A stretch of DNA of 64,000 nt from Coniochaeta sp. PMI_546 (Eukaryota; Ascomycota; Sordariomycetes; Coniochaetales; Coniochaetaceae). The DNA lies in NCBI GenBank assembly GCA_021432605.1, contig MU271143.1:1373277-1437276 (forward strand), given 5' to 3'. The notes beneath the pieces were generated by a model. That model saw only the letters and a program-made list of their open reading frames with translations. It was not told the DNA's origin and did no database searches. The stretch's first letter is position 1, and every line of letters begins with the position of its first letter. Shown one piece after another: positions 1 to 10,578 of the stretch. The position numbers and the translations under genes were made by a program.

Positions 1-77
1 CGTCCATTTTATGGTTCCACGACTCCAGCTGTCGTCTCCTCGTCCCTCGGTAGAGGAGCAGGGATGCGATGCTTCCC

Positions 78-1781
78 TTACAAGCACTGCGAGTAGTACG
101 GGTTGGAGACCGTGCACTTGTACGGGCTCTTGCAGGTCGTGGGACCAGTCCAGCCGATACCGCCGCACTGACCCCAGTGATCGGCACCGCCGGTGGCGCC
201 ACCGCCGGGAGCGCTGCTGGTCTTGCTGGTGCTGGTGCTGGTGGTGCGAGTGCTGGTGGTGCTGGTGCGGATAGTGGTGGTGCTGCTGCCGCCACCGCCG
301 CCGCCGCCGGTGGTGCCGGTGAATGTCGAGTTGATGGGGCCGACCTTGATGTTGGAGTAGATGACGTTGGAGTTGGGGGCCTGAGCCTCGACGTCGGCCG
401 GGACACCGGAGGTGGTGGGGCAGGTGCCGCGGGCCGCGCCGGGCTTGGTGCTGTCAGTCGGGTAGGTGGAGTCGAGCCACAGCATGTTCACTGCGTGGTC
501 GTCCCAGACGGACATGACGAGAACCATGCCGGCCTTGAGGGCGGCGCCCATCTGGGCGAGGCCTCCCTTCTGCGCGAAGACGTTGGTGTCGCCGAAAGCG
601 GTCTTCTGGGCGGAGCAGAAGTCGGTGGTGATGGAGTTGCCGCTGACACCGGCGATCTTGGACTGCGAGTTGGGGATGACCTTGCCGTTCTGGACGTAGA
701 AGCGCTTGATCTCGGAGAGGTTGCCGTCGGAGCCAGTGAGGAACTGGGTGACGACGGTGAACTTGGAGCTCGTGTCGACCGTCAAGCCCTTGCCGTAGAA
801 GCCCGTGTCGCCCATGCGGTAGCTAGAGATCTCGGTCAGCTGGGCATGAACAACATGTGATTGTGCAGTGCGCTTTACCTGTTGAAATCGCAGCCGTCAG
901 GGTCGCAGACACCGGCGTACCGGTCGGAGCTGTAGGTTCCTCCGCAGGAGTCGCCCGAGCACATCGACTGGCCGATAGTTGTGCAAGGGTGGGGAGTGTA
1001 CGCGGCGGCAACGTTGTTGGCCTCCCAGATGTCCATCTCTGAGCAGCAGGAACCGTGGGTGCCAATGCCGGCGTTAGCATCGTTGGTGGAAGGAGTCCAG
1101 CCCTCGACGTTGGCCTGGCCGTTGATGAACTTCAAGTCGCGCGGGCACTGGCTGTCGCAGTAGCCAGTGCCGTACTTGGCGCCCGCCTTGTTGCCAGTGT
1201 ACTTGGATGTGCCACCATCAGCGTCCATGCTGACGAAGTAGAGCGCACCGTTGAGACCGCAGCCCAAGTTAGAGACGTCTACGTCGAAGGTGAATTCCTG
1301 GCCGAGCAACTGGAACACTAGGGGCCCGTTTAGCTGAGGTATTCTGCGACTGGCGCTTCCAGGAAGACTTACTCTGATACTTGGTATCCGACTCCATGAG
1401 ATACAACCGGGAACCGATGTTCTTGGAGTAGGATCCCTGGGTAACAAACTTGAGGTTCAGAGCGTTACCACTAGTGGTGGCACCGTAAGTGCCAGCATAG
1501 TCCGAGCCATCAACACAGCACTGAGCAGCGCAGGTGGTATCTGTGCTACAGTAGGTGGTGTTCCACTTGTTGCCATCGTAGCAGTTGGTGGCGCTGTTGA
1601 GCTGGTGAAGCCACCGCCAGTTGGCGTCGATGGTCACGGAGCCGGAAACCGAGGTGCAGCTACCTCCAGCGGCACACTTCGACCATGTCATGGAGGGGTG
1701 GTTCTCCGCGGTGAGTGTGCATGCCTGCTGGGCGCTGGCAGCAGCCACGAGGGCAGCGAGGGTAGCGAACTTGGCGTACAT
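78..1781 (-). CDS. cbh1: GH7 cellobiohydrolase I with C-terminal CBM1
   Basis: Secreted exo-cellulase that releases cellobiose from the reducing ends of cellulose chains. Three exons are read: 1781-1373, 1317-879 and 822-78, giving 530 residues; the introns are 55 and 56 nt with GTAAGT/TAG and GTAAAG/TAG borders, and phases match. The signal peptide is about residues 1-17 ([17 protein letters not shown]). The catalytic core carries the GH7 signature EMDIWEAN at about 230-237, so E230, D232 and E235 are the nucleophile, helper and acid/base. A Gly- then Ser/Thr-rich linker follows, and the last 36 residues form a CBM1 ([16 protein letters not shown]... ending YYSQCL). The ATG at 1781 is chosen because a GTG lies just upstream and the signal peptide begins there. 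Length is normal for CBM1-bearing Cel7A enzymes. A TATA-like box lies about 100 bp upstream. Confidence 0.97.
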
Positions 1782-1877
1782 CTTCACTGTCTGGACTTTG
1801 GTAGACCTTGTGAAGAAGCGGCGGCGTTGGTTGAGTGGGATGGAGAGTGAAGATTCTCTGGAAACCTGGACTCTCGA

Positions 1878-1885
1878 CTTATATA
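1878..1885 (-). promoter_or_regulatory. TATA box of the GH7 gene
   Basis: On the minus strand the sequence reads TATATAAG about 100 bp before the GH7 start codon, a normal distance in fungal promoters. No CreA/Cre1 or Xyr1 site is claimed. Confidence 0.5.
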
Positions 1886-4800
1886 GATCATCATCTTACA
1901 GATGGCCCTAGTCGTTCCGCCACCTCGATGATCCAAGCCAGAGTCAGCAACCAGGAGACAGGAACTTCGGCCCAGGGCAAAGTTGCGGTGGCTCATCTTT
2001 CCAAGCACACAGCCAATTACCGTGTATGGATGTGGCGGGCGTTCAGTCTGGCAGCCCCATCACTACCAGGCGGCATCCGGGCCGCAAGTGTCCTCCTAGA
2101 TCCGGACTGACGATCGCCACGACCAAGGGCGGTTAGGGCAGGCAAGGTATGCTCTTCATGTTGTGGACCTGAACAGGGACCACACAACTGCTGAAGGGAG
2201 CAAGACGGACAGTCAAGAACCTACGGCGGTGGACCCCGCACGGCGGTGTTGGGGTAGGGGGTTCCTGAGGTAGGTGGGCAGTGATTTGGAGACACAGTTG
2301 AAGATCTGTGGTCGCGAGATCAGACCGGGCCACGCACGGAGCGTCGATGTGACGCGCCAGGTTACTCCAGTACAGGACGCGCGCAGTAGCACGGAACCAA
2401 GGAGGGTCCAAACGGGGTAAATAGATTAAAATGTGGCCCAAGAGGGTCAGGACGGCGTGGAGTCTCGCTGGGGCTTTTCGTTCCTGGAAAGGTGGCGTCA
2501 CGGAGGCTCTCCGCCGAGTGCAACGACATGTCCAGATATCCAGGGTTTCGGACAGGGCAAGCCTGGCAGGTGATGTACCCTTTGCTGCGCCAGAAACTTT
2601 AGGGCCTTCTCTTGTGCCCAATCCTCAAATGATCCCCACGTCTCGCTGCTGCGCTCCGAAATGCCGTCAGCGCTTCCAAAAGATTTCGCTCTGTGTTTCA
2701 CATCTAACAGCGGAATCATCAAATGAGAAACAGTTGAGTTCGACGCCCTTTGCTGATCGCATTTGAGAGGACTATGAGAAGTTCTTGGGGCCAAAGTCAA
2801 GGGTCTAGCCTAGACCTACCGAATCCCCAGATTTTGCAAGGATTGTCCACAAGAGCCGTCGCTAAGAAAAACGTCTGAGCCGATGCCAGATAGGGTTCCC
2901 CCGCTGAGAGACCCCGCATACCTATTCCTCTTGTAGACATTGGCAGATTGGAGCATCAGCCTCTCCCTCACTTGACATCCTTGTTAGTATCCTATTGCAC
3001 TCTGGTCTCGAGCTTTAAGTATACAAACTCGCAAAGAGAGATGTGAACAGGAAGAGCGGTGTTTGGACGTCCAAGCACCCAAATCCTATTCTTCGGCCAC
3101 GGTCCTTCGCATGACGTTGCTTCATTTCGGCGGCAGTGGCTATTTTGATCGATATAGGTGGCTTTGGACCCGGGTGGTGGGCCAGCAAACCAGGAAACTC
3201 GAAACCAAACAATTTGCCCATATTGTCGCTTCCAGACCCTAAGAAGCTTGAGCATCTTCGGTTGAAGGGGCCTCGGCCCCTTGCAATATCGAGCCGTGTC
3301 TCCACCATGCCACTCCCTAACCCCCATCGGGTATTGGCGAACTCGGAACTTGGCCTGCGTCGGGACTGAGATCTGCTGTCCACGCGCTTCTCCGTGCAGT
3401 ACTGTATGCAGGACAGCGTATCCGAGGAGGCCTTGCCAACACCGACAACCGATGTCTGTCTCAATCCGGGACAGTATTCCGGTGTTTGACCTGAGCGACT
3501 CTCAGCCCTCTCTGATGTGTGAGATAGATATTCAGCCACAGCCATTCTAACCAGCTCTCAAGAGGCGGATGGCCAAGTCACGCTAGCAGATGCTGCACTT
3601 GCTCCTCTGCCTAACAATCCCGGCTTAGAGCCCATCCACCTTCGAAGCTCCTGTGGTCCCCGAGCATGACTGCTTGTCCTCATGCCTAGGACTCACTCAC
3701 AGCTACTGCAATGACACCTCATATCCCGGTTCTGGTACCACTGGTGTCGATCTAATGCTCCTCTGTGGCTGTAAACATCGGTACGGTGCCCATTGTTCAA
3801 CACTCTCCCGGTGGCAACTTGTGGACCGAGTTGAAGTCGGGCTCGTGTTTCCTGCTCGTCAACTGATCCGGGAGAATCTGGTAGCGACTTGATATCGCCA
3901 CATCGAGTGCCTCGCTGCCACAGCCAGGAGCCCTCGTGCCATGGACAAGTCGTACGTCACCACGGATGTGTGTTTAGCCAACACCGTCCTGTTTGAGACA
4001 GCAGTGTAACGAGAGGAGATATTGCTTCCAAAAACTCGGAAACAGTCACTCCAGGGTCGATGATGGTCCTGCGGAGGTAAATCAGAGGGAGGAGCGGGTC
4101 TTGAGGCACGTTCAGGGACCACAAGTCGACAGCTTGCCACAAATGACATGATTCGTCGCCTCTTTAAGCTCACCATGCAGACATGCAGACAACTTGGGGC
4201 GACGCCTGCTACTACCCCAGTAGGCCCGACCGAGTCAAACAACAGCGGTAGTAGTTTCGGAAGGCGGCAGTATTGAGCCTCAATGTAGGCTGGTGGCTCG
4301 TTGTATATATAGAAGTCCCAAATAGCAAGGATCGTCACTCTACCCGGCTACCAACTACGACCAATGAGGATGGCTGAAGCACCTCGAACCGATATCTACC
4401 AAATGCGCTTCTGTTAAGCCGCAGCTGATCAAGTACTTCAATGAATCTGAGGAGCAAGTGGCCTTTAAACGTCCTACCGTATGGGTAATGCATCGGAACA
4501 CAGCTGACTAAATGCTACTTTCGATCAAAACGTTCACTGGATCGCCAGGTTAGAACATGAATTTAGGTATGTCTAGTTGCAAGTCCTCTAGCCTGCAATA
4601 ATGCTCTACAAGATATGACATTGGCAAACAGGACAATGGATCGAATAGGAGACGCGAGCATGCCCAGGCCGACTTGGGGCACAGATGAATATTAGAACCG
4701 AACAGAGTCAGTCGCTATCTACACAGGTTAACAAATGTTCCCCTTGATAAGACTGTAGGTGTCTGAAAGATGTGTTACCGGCGCCATTTAGATGCGGTAC

Positions 4801-5182
4801 CTGTCTGTTGTATGTCATATCACACAAATTCGCAAAGATAGAATGTGGAAATAGATTGTCTGTCCACCTCCAGATTCAGTTTAGTTTTTATGGGAGGAAT
4901 ATGTCTAGAAACCTCTTGCTCGTCTTTGATCCTCTCATTTCAAAATCAAAGGTGCAAGTTCAACATGGGCATTGTAATAATGATATGCTCTTCCCTCTGT
5001 AAAGGACGACGGCAACAATCAGGAGTCGACACCTTTATTCAGAGTCCGGGCCTTCATCAATCACTATGTTCCATGAGGGTAGACAATCACATTATACATG
5101 TGTTATGCCTTTGTCCACCTATAAGCTCAATGGCTGTCATAACAAAAGAGAGAGAACAATGCCCTCGACTCATGATTTCCAA
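1886..5182. other. 3.3-kb stretch with no gene seen
   Basis: It covers the upstream region of the GH7 gene and the region before the small membrane-protein gene. Open frames of 100-176 codons occur on both strands (for example minus 3545-3015 and 4338-3859), but none shows a recognisable motif, signal peptide or consistent splice pattern. No long repeat was noticed. Confidence 0.5.
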
Positions 5183-5190
5183 TATATAAG
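5183..5190 (+). promoter_or_regulatory. TATA box upstream of the small membrane protein
   Basis: TATATAAG lies about 175 bp before the ATG at 5363, allowing a 5' leader of about 140 nt. It supports the view that the small reading frame is transcribed. Confidence 0.4.
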
Positions 5191-5362
5191 AGACTGAATG
5201 GGAGCCCGACACTGAAGCCATTCTATCGCTACTCACTCAGAGTTCACCTCAACAACCCATACTACCCAACCATCCTCCTCTTTCCCACCCCGGAAACCAA
5301 AGGTAATCCACATCTGACCCTAGAATCCACAAAGCTTCGTACATCCAAGCATTCTCGCCAAC

Positions 5363-5692
5363 ATGGCCTACCACATATTGATCTGGACCTTCATCGCTTT
5401 GGCGCATCTTGGTTCCACGTCCCCTGTCAATGTTACGCAAGACGATGGCGGGAGATGGGACATTACACCGCCCATTGTCGCCAGGCTGGATATAGGAAAT
5501 CAAAAGGGTATGGGTGACTTCATTGGCTGGTCCGTTGTGGCGCTCTTTATTGCAACAACTATCGGCCTGATCACCTGGGCTATCATCCGAGCCCGGCGGC
5601 ACAAGAAAGAGAAGTACGGCAACCAGCAGGAGCAGCCTATTCAGATGGAGAACAGATCCACCGGAGCTCAGGGTGCGGTGGAGAATGTGTGA
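5363..5692 (+). CDS. Small single-pass membrane protein, unknown function
   Basis: A 109-residue, single-exon frame with a good context (CCAACATGG). Residues 1-19 look like a signal peptide (MAYHILIWTFIALAHLGSTS). A short extracellular part with one N-glycosylation sequon (NVT) follows, then a transmembrane helix at about 54-75 (WSVVALFIATTIGLITWAII), then a basic stop-transfer stretch (RARRHKKEK) and a Gln/Glu-rich tail. The expected topology is type I, N-terminus outside. A TATA box lies at a suitable distance. I do not recognise the family. The gene stands alone between two long non-coding stretches. Confidence 0.6.
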   Translation: MAYHILIWTFIALAHLGSTSPVNVTQDDGGRWDITPPIVARLDIGNQKGMGDFIGWSVVALFIATTIGLITWAIIRARRHKKEKYGNQQEQPIQMENRSTGAQGAVENV

Positions 5693-6113
5693 AGAAGAAG
5701 GAAAGACATGGGAGAGAGAAAAAAGGAAAAGGTAGGTCTTGGGAACGGTAAGTCGGCCAAGGAAGAGTACATCGATTGTCTTGGTCTGGTTGTAAAGGAG
5801 TTGAGTTTAGAGGGCCTTGACTTGGATTTGGGTTTGAGATTTCTTTCAAGTACACGATATATCAAATGACTTTTATTGACTTCGTCTAGTCCAGTATCCA
5901 ACCATTCGTCGGTATCACTTTGAGTCGAGCTATGGTTTTTATACTATTTTCCTTGTCTCATCCTTTCCATTTCTTTCCTTTTCTTCCTTTCCTTTCCTTT
6001 CCTTCCAAGCCTATACGCTCTAAAGACCCTGAAAATATAAGGCCTTCAAGGGCCTACCTTTTGCCCAGATAGGTGCTAAATTCTGGCTAATCAGAGCCCT
6101 CCCTACGTGCTAA
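5693..6113. other. 3' flank with TTTCC-rich pyrimidine tract
   Basis: After the small gene there is no coding signal. From about 5945 to 6005 the plus strand is almost pure pyrimidine, with repeated TTTCC units. It marks the left edge of the repeat-rich segment that continues to about 10.6 kb. Confidence 0.5.
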
Positions 6114-6225
6114 CCGGTTGTAAGTATGCTAACTGGTTGCAAATTTGCCATACGGTTGTATAAATGCAAACCGTAAGAAACTATACACCGGTTTACATAT
6201 TTGCAGCCGGTTTATACACTCCCCA
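6114..6225. repeat. Degenerate 19-bp minisatellite, six copies
   Basis: Copies begin with a CCGGTT-like core at 6114, 6133, 6152, 6171, 6188 and 6207, so the period is 19 bp except for one 17-bp step. The rest of each unit is A/T-rich (TAAATATGC-like). The repeats are diverged, so the array is old. It is non-coding and starts a cluster of minisatellites. Confidence 0.75.
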
Positions 6226-6599
6226 GATCCCTAATACGGTATTTTAAGCGAGGAAAACGGTCCTTACCCAGGTATTCAGGCCGATTCTACTTATTTACTA
6301 GTGGCCTGACGCAAATGCCTGCCCCGGCAAGTGCCTGCCCCGGGCAGGGTAGGAGGACCTACCAACCCGGAGATGTCTCTTAAAAACGCTTTTCCAAGGA
6401 GAACACACCTTTTAAAGAAAGATAAGAAATCGAACACGGGTCACGGTCACAGGCTAGAAGGCAAGGCAAGGCAAGGTAAGGTATATTAGTAGACAATCAA
6501 GTTACGAGTACAGTTTATTACGCGCGGGTGTGGCTTCCAAAGTGGGCTGAGAAATAGGAAGGCACGCATTGTGGAAGGAGCCCACCTACTAGTGGAATA
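6226..6599. other. Non-coding stretch between two minisatellites
   Basis: No gene is seen. It contains a local CCCGG-rich duplication near 6317-6345 (two copies of a GCCTGCCCCGG-type sequence) and a short GCAAG repeat near 6461-6480. Confidence 0.4.
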
Positions 6600-6930
6600 T
6601 TACTACGAGGCCACTGCAATACTAGGAGACCACTGCAAGACTGGCTCCAACACCAGCTCCAATACTGGCTGCAAGCCAGGCGCAGTACTGGCTGTAGTAC
6701 CGGCTCCAAGCCAGGTGTAAGGCTAGGTGCGAGCCAGGGGCAGTCCTCCACGCGATCCTCCACGCAGTCCTCTACGCAGTCCTCTACGCAGTCCTCCATG
6801 CAGGCTTACAGCCAGTATTACTGCCAGCCTTGTAGCCAGTACTACGCGCAGTGGCGGGTTGGAGCAAGTCCCTGGCTTAGAGCTAGACCTGCACCCAGAC
6901 CTACACCCAGACCTCGACCCAGGTCGGGTG
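6600..6930. repeat. Degenerate 12-bp minisatellite, about 300 bp
   Basis: The sequence keeps a 12-bp period for about 300 bp while the unit drifts: CTGGCTCCAACA-like near 6642-6710, CTACGCAGTCCT-like at about 6745-6797, then CCAGACCTACAC-like at 6890-6925. Because 12 is a multiple of 3, both strands stay open over long distances, which creates spurious frames such as a repeated VEDC on the minus strand. I do not call a gene here. Confidence 0.7.
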
Positions 6931-7432
6931 GTCATCCGAGCTATAACGTTAGAGAGGTTATAAAGGGCGTTTACATGTAGCCGAACACGAAAATTAACAT
7001 AAATAACACCTTAAGTGGAAGGGAAAGAAAGGTGGGAGTAAGATAAACATATTATAGAAGTTAAAAGGTCGTTCGGTATATTTACGTAAATACAGCTATT
7101 ATAATCGAATTATATAACATTATTTTTTTTATATTAAAACGATTTTCTTATTAAAGGGTTATTTTAATATAATATTTATATATAACCTTTGAAAAGATAT
7201 CTAATACTGATTTAATCATTTAATTGTCGTTTGATTATTTAATCGTTTAGTCGTCCAGTTGTTTAATCGTTGTCTAGTCGTCTAATCGTCATCTAGTCGT
7301 CAAGTTGACAAGTTGTCAAGTTATCATCTGATCGTTAGTCAACCCCGCTTACTTTTAAATAACAGGACTCGATTATCTTGGGCCAGCCGGAACCATTTCA
7401 GATAAAGGAGGTGAATGCTACGCACGCTAACG
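6931..7432. other. AT-rich island and diverged short repeats
   Basis: From about 7060 to 7210 the base composition falls to an extreme A/T bias, with long T and TA runs, unlike the roughly balanced surroundings. From 7213 to 7340 there is a set of TAATCGT/TAGTCGTC repeats, two of them exactly 19 bp apart (7264 and 7283). No gene is seen. Such islands in ascomycetes are often remnants of transposons mutated by RIP, but no transposon domain is recognisable here. Confidence 0.5.
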
Positions 7433-8799
7433 ATGGCCACGACGCGCAAGGCCTATGCATTCTCTAAACGCGGCCAGCCATACCTACTAAGCACCGAGGA
7501 GCAGGATGTGGCAGGACAAGCGGTTTTTTGGCAAAGATGCAGTGAGCTCGGCAGCAGGAACACCCGCGGAAGGGCCGGGCTCTGAAAACGCTGGAGACCC
7601 CGAACCAGCTGCTTTGCGCGGCTTAGTTAAGGTGTCGACGGACCACTTCCGCCGCCCTTACCACAAATTGTCGTGACACCACCGACACCCATACCCGAGG
7701 CAAGGTCCGACGACTCAGCATCATTTCTAAAGCGTCGAATACGGCAGGCAGGGAGAGACCTGCCAGACATTCTTACAGCATACGCAAGAGAGACCGTCGA
7801 GTGGTTCGAAGAACATCCGGAGGCGGGGCCGATTGACGAGGCGACAACCGACAAGATGGCCGAGAAGCGTTCGATTACGGAGTCGTCGAAAACGGCTGCG
7901 AAGCGAACGAAGACGTAGAGCGTTGTAGAAGGAAAGAGTCACTTAAAGGCAGTATCATGGTGGGATTTCCGCTTTCAAAAAACACCAGGTCGGGGATACG
8001 TTTCCGATGACATGAGGTTGAACATTGCGCGACTGGCATCGAATATTCGGGTCAAGGACAAATTCGAATTGTCCGACTTGACAGACATCGGCCTTGACCC
8101 AGGCAAAGATGTCTGCGACACAATCCCGTTGCCAGCCAGATCTAGCATCGATCAAGCCCTAAGCAAAAACGACTTCATGAGCAACGCTGGTCGAAGCAAT
8201 GGCAACACATTCCGCGTTATCAAGAAGTGGGATAAGACTGGCCGTCAATACGCTGTTGTCGACATTGACGGCGTATTATTCCCACATCAGATCCCTACCA
8301 ACGGCGAGGTGTTCTTCTTCGCAGATTTTCGCAATAATACTATCACCAGTCACAGTGGCCGTATCAATAACTGGAAGAAGATACACAAGGCGAAACACGA
8401 CAGCGCGCTTGCGGCTTGGGCCGGGGCAGATCCGGGATTATCCCCTCGTCCTACAGTGCGATGGCCGCCATCGTCTTGAATGAGTTCGCTAAGCGCTTCT
8501 TTGATGTTGCCGTTGCTATAGAGTAACAAGACGAGATACTTGCCGGTAGCTTGGAGGCCCGGGGAACAAAAATATCGTCTTCATCTTCGTCTATGTCTCT
8601 CGACGACCGCTTGGAAGAGGGCGATACGAGGATTCGAGGAGAGGATGCAGGAGAGGATACAGGAGAGGATACAGGAGAGGATACAGGAGAGGATACAGGA
8701 GAGGACACAGGAGAGGATACAGGAGAGGATACAGGAGAGGATTCGGAGACGGTCGAGATAGCAAGGCCGGCATCGGGTCGGTGCTACTGCTTTTATTGA
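7433..8799 (+). pseudogene. Decayed gene of unknown family with several frameshifts and stops
   Basis: Coding-like sequence runs for about 1.35 kb but changes frame. It starts at ATG 7433 (MATTRKAYAFSKRGQPYLL...). Dropping one T of the T6 run near 7521-7526 lets the frame continue as GKDAVSSAAGTPAEG.... A second shift lies near 7640. The frame then runs through an in-frame TAG at 7916-7918 into a 150-residue stretch (AVSWWDFRF...DKTGRQYAVVDIDGVL). Near 8431-8434 the frame moves by one base, joining AWAGADPG to IIPSSYSAMAAIVLNEF. An in-frame TAA lies at 8524-8526, and the same frame continues into an acidic GEDT repeat up to 8799. No short intron with normal signals explains these breaks. The family is not recognised. 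Confidence 0.55.
8638..8745. repeat. 12-bp minisatellite, nine near-identical units
   Basis: The unit GGAGAGGATACA repeats nine times from 8638; only the first, sixth and last copies differ by one to three bases. In the frame of the decayed gene it encodes the acidic tetrapeptide GEDT. The high identity points to recent expansion or homogenisation, in contrast to the diverged 12-bp array at 6.6-6.9 kb. Confidence 0.9.
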
Positions 8800-9699
8800 A
8801 ATCGAATATCTCGGATCCCGTAGTCGTCAAGCTCAACGAGCACGTTCAATGGGGCAGACGGAAGTTCAGGAGCTTGTCGTCGCTAAAAAATCTGTGGCTG
8901 CCGATGTGAATACGGTCGTTGATTAGAGAACTGTCTTGAGACAGTGAGATTGGGAACTGGCATGGGAGTCATTAGCGTTGTATTTGACCGATTGGTGCTG
9001 CAGGTAGCACCTCTTTGATAGACAAGCAAGGCAGACGTAGCTATTAACTATCATCTTAATGCTTCTATTTTGAACTTTTCTGTGACGTCGGGCCTGTTGA
9101 CCCTATCACGGAATGTTCACTCTGGTAGGTCGATCTGTTTCATCTCCAGGATTCTAGTAAGCCCGCCCACTTCTAGTTGTCCGGTTCATGTTCGCTATAT
9201 GATTCCACGTCGCCCTTGCGTATGCCTCGCAATTACTGGGGAGACGCCATATGGGCGATCTTCCCTGCATCCGCCTACAATGCCGGCACACGTTGCTGCC
9301 AGAAGCTTTCACCATAGGGTCAGACAAGGAAAACTGTACCAAACTCGAGAACGACCATTTAGCGCTTGAACGATTTACTCTTCAGCCAGGACCGGGAGGG
9401 GATGATACTTCAAATACCAAGCTGCTGGTCACCGCCCACACCCTGCCGAATTGATTACTTAATTGCGAGGATGCGGAAAACGTTGCTAGCTTTCTGAAAT
9501 GCAAGAACACCCGGGCAGAAGTCGCGCCATGGCCGACAACTTGATCTCCACCTGCGCCAAACGTCCTCTCCTCGGACAAGGCACCGTCTTCTTATGTTGC
9601 TTGTCTCTCCCCTCCCTTGATTACTCGATTCCGTGCGTCTTCCCAGGCCTGTGTATCGATATTTGGCATCTCAGCCTCCCAATCCACCTCCCTCAGTCT
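8800..9699. other. 0.9 kb with no gene seen
   Basis: Only short open frames occur, without motifs or splice continuity. It lies between the decayed gene and the 3' end of the coiled-coil gene. Confidence 0.5.
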
Positions 9700-10279
9700 T
9701 CAACTATCTTGTTCGTTTGGATCGACGATAGGGATGCGGGTCTCCTCGGAACGGACTAGATTGTTAGAGTCGTAGACTTCATGCATGAGCTTCAATGCAA
9801 GGAGGGTTGAGCTTACCAAGGAGGATAGGTCTGTATGTCTTTGGAGTCCAAGCTGTCTGCTGTCGCTTGATATCCTCTTCGAAAGACTCATCCGTGTCCT
9901 GATGCGTGTGACTGGTATGGAACGGTCGGATGCTGAGCAACTTGCACTCGTGGATAAGACTCTGCAGATTGCCGTCGCCCTCATGCTGAAGCTTCTCGTA
10001 CTTCGCACGAAACCTGAACAAGGCTTTTCGTTCGTCATTGTTAAGCCCCGCACGGCAAGCATCACGGTCATTGCAGGCTTGTTCGATGTGCTTCGCCTTC
10101 TGGTACAGTTGCAACAGGATACTAGTCAACGATTCTTTCGAATTTTCCAACTCTTCCCTGGCATGCGCAAGCTTTTGCTGTTCTGGTGCTGCGGCATCTC
10201 TCATCTCCAGGTGCTTGATCCTCTTGACCAACTCCTCGCATCTACTGACGCAATCATTGGCCAACGGAATCAAGTCCAT
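9700..10279 (-). CDS. Small coiled-coil protein, unknown function
   Basis: Model with two exons, 10279-9817 and 9776-9700, giving 179 residues; the 40-nt intron has a GTAAGC donor and an AG acceptor, which is short for this genome. Without splicing the frame ends at 9779 after 166 residues. The ATG at 10279 is the first in frame. Residues 1-80 are heptad-like and charged (LVKRIKHLEMRDAA, EELENSKESLTSILLQLYQ), suggesting a coiled coil. The start MDLIPLANDC resembles the helical N-terminus of some fungal STAND or ankyrin proteins only loosely. A 19-bp minisatellite begins about 90 bp upstream, in what should be its promoter or leader. Confidence 0.5.
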
Positions 10280-10370
10280 TGTTATCAGGTCTCGTAATAT
10301 GAAGCAGAGATGGATAAATTGGTGATGGTCGTGCTGGGGCGAGAATGAAGAAGAGGGTGAGCTTTGTTGC

Positions 10371-10578
10371 AAGCTTCGTATATTCTACGGCTCGTCGTTT
10401 ATTTTGCGGCTCGAGGTTTAGTTTGCGGCTCGAGGTTTAGTTTGCGGCTCGAGGTTTATTTTGCGGCTCGTCGTTTATTGTGCGGCTCGTTATATATTCC
10501 GCGCCTTATCGTATATTTTGTGCCTCGTCGTGTATTCTGTGCCTCGTCGTATATTCTACGCCTCGTTGTACATGATAC
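10371..10578. repeat. 19-bp minisatellite, ten copies
   Basis: A GGCTCG or GCCTCG core recurs every 19 bp at 10389, 10408, 10427, 10446, 10465, 10484, 10503, 10522, 10541 and 10560. Central copies (GCGGCTCGAGGTTTAGTTT type) are nearly identical and the right-hand copies are diverged. Since 19 is not a multiple of 3 it is unlikely to be coding. It sits directly upstream of the minus-strand coiled-coil gene. Confidence 0.9.

Noticed and set aside
69-860. 263-codon Gly/Ala/Val-rich plus-strand frame
   Set aside because: Antisense shadow of the GH7 catalytic domain and linker.
6114-6225. Possible MITE or terminal inverted repeats (CCGGTTTGCA-like)
   Set aside because: The similar blocks are mostly direct copies every 19 bp, so a tandem repeat explains them better than a transposon end.
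6518-6963. Open frames with VEDC and RSPL repeats on both strands
   Set aside because: They follow from the 12-bp minisatellite, which keeps frames open; there is no start context or conserved part.
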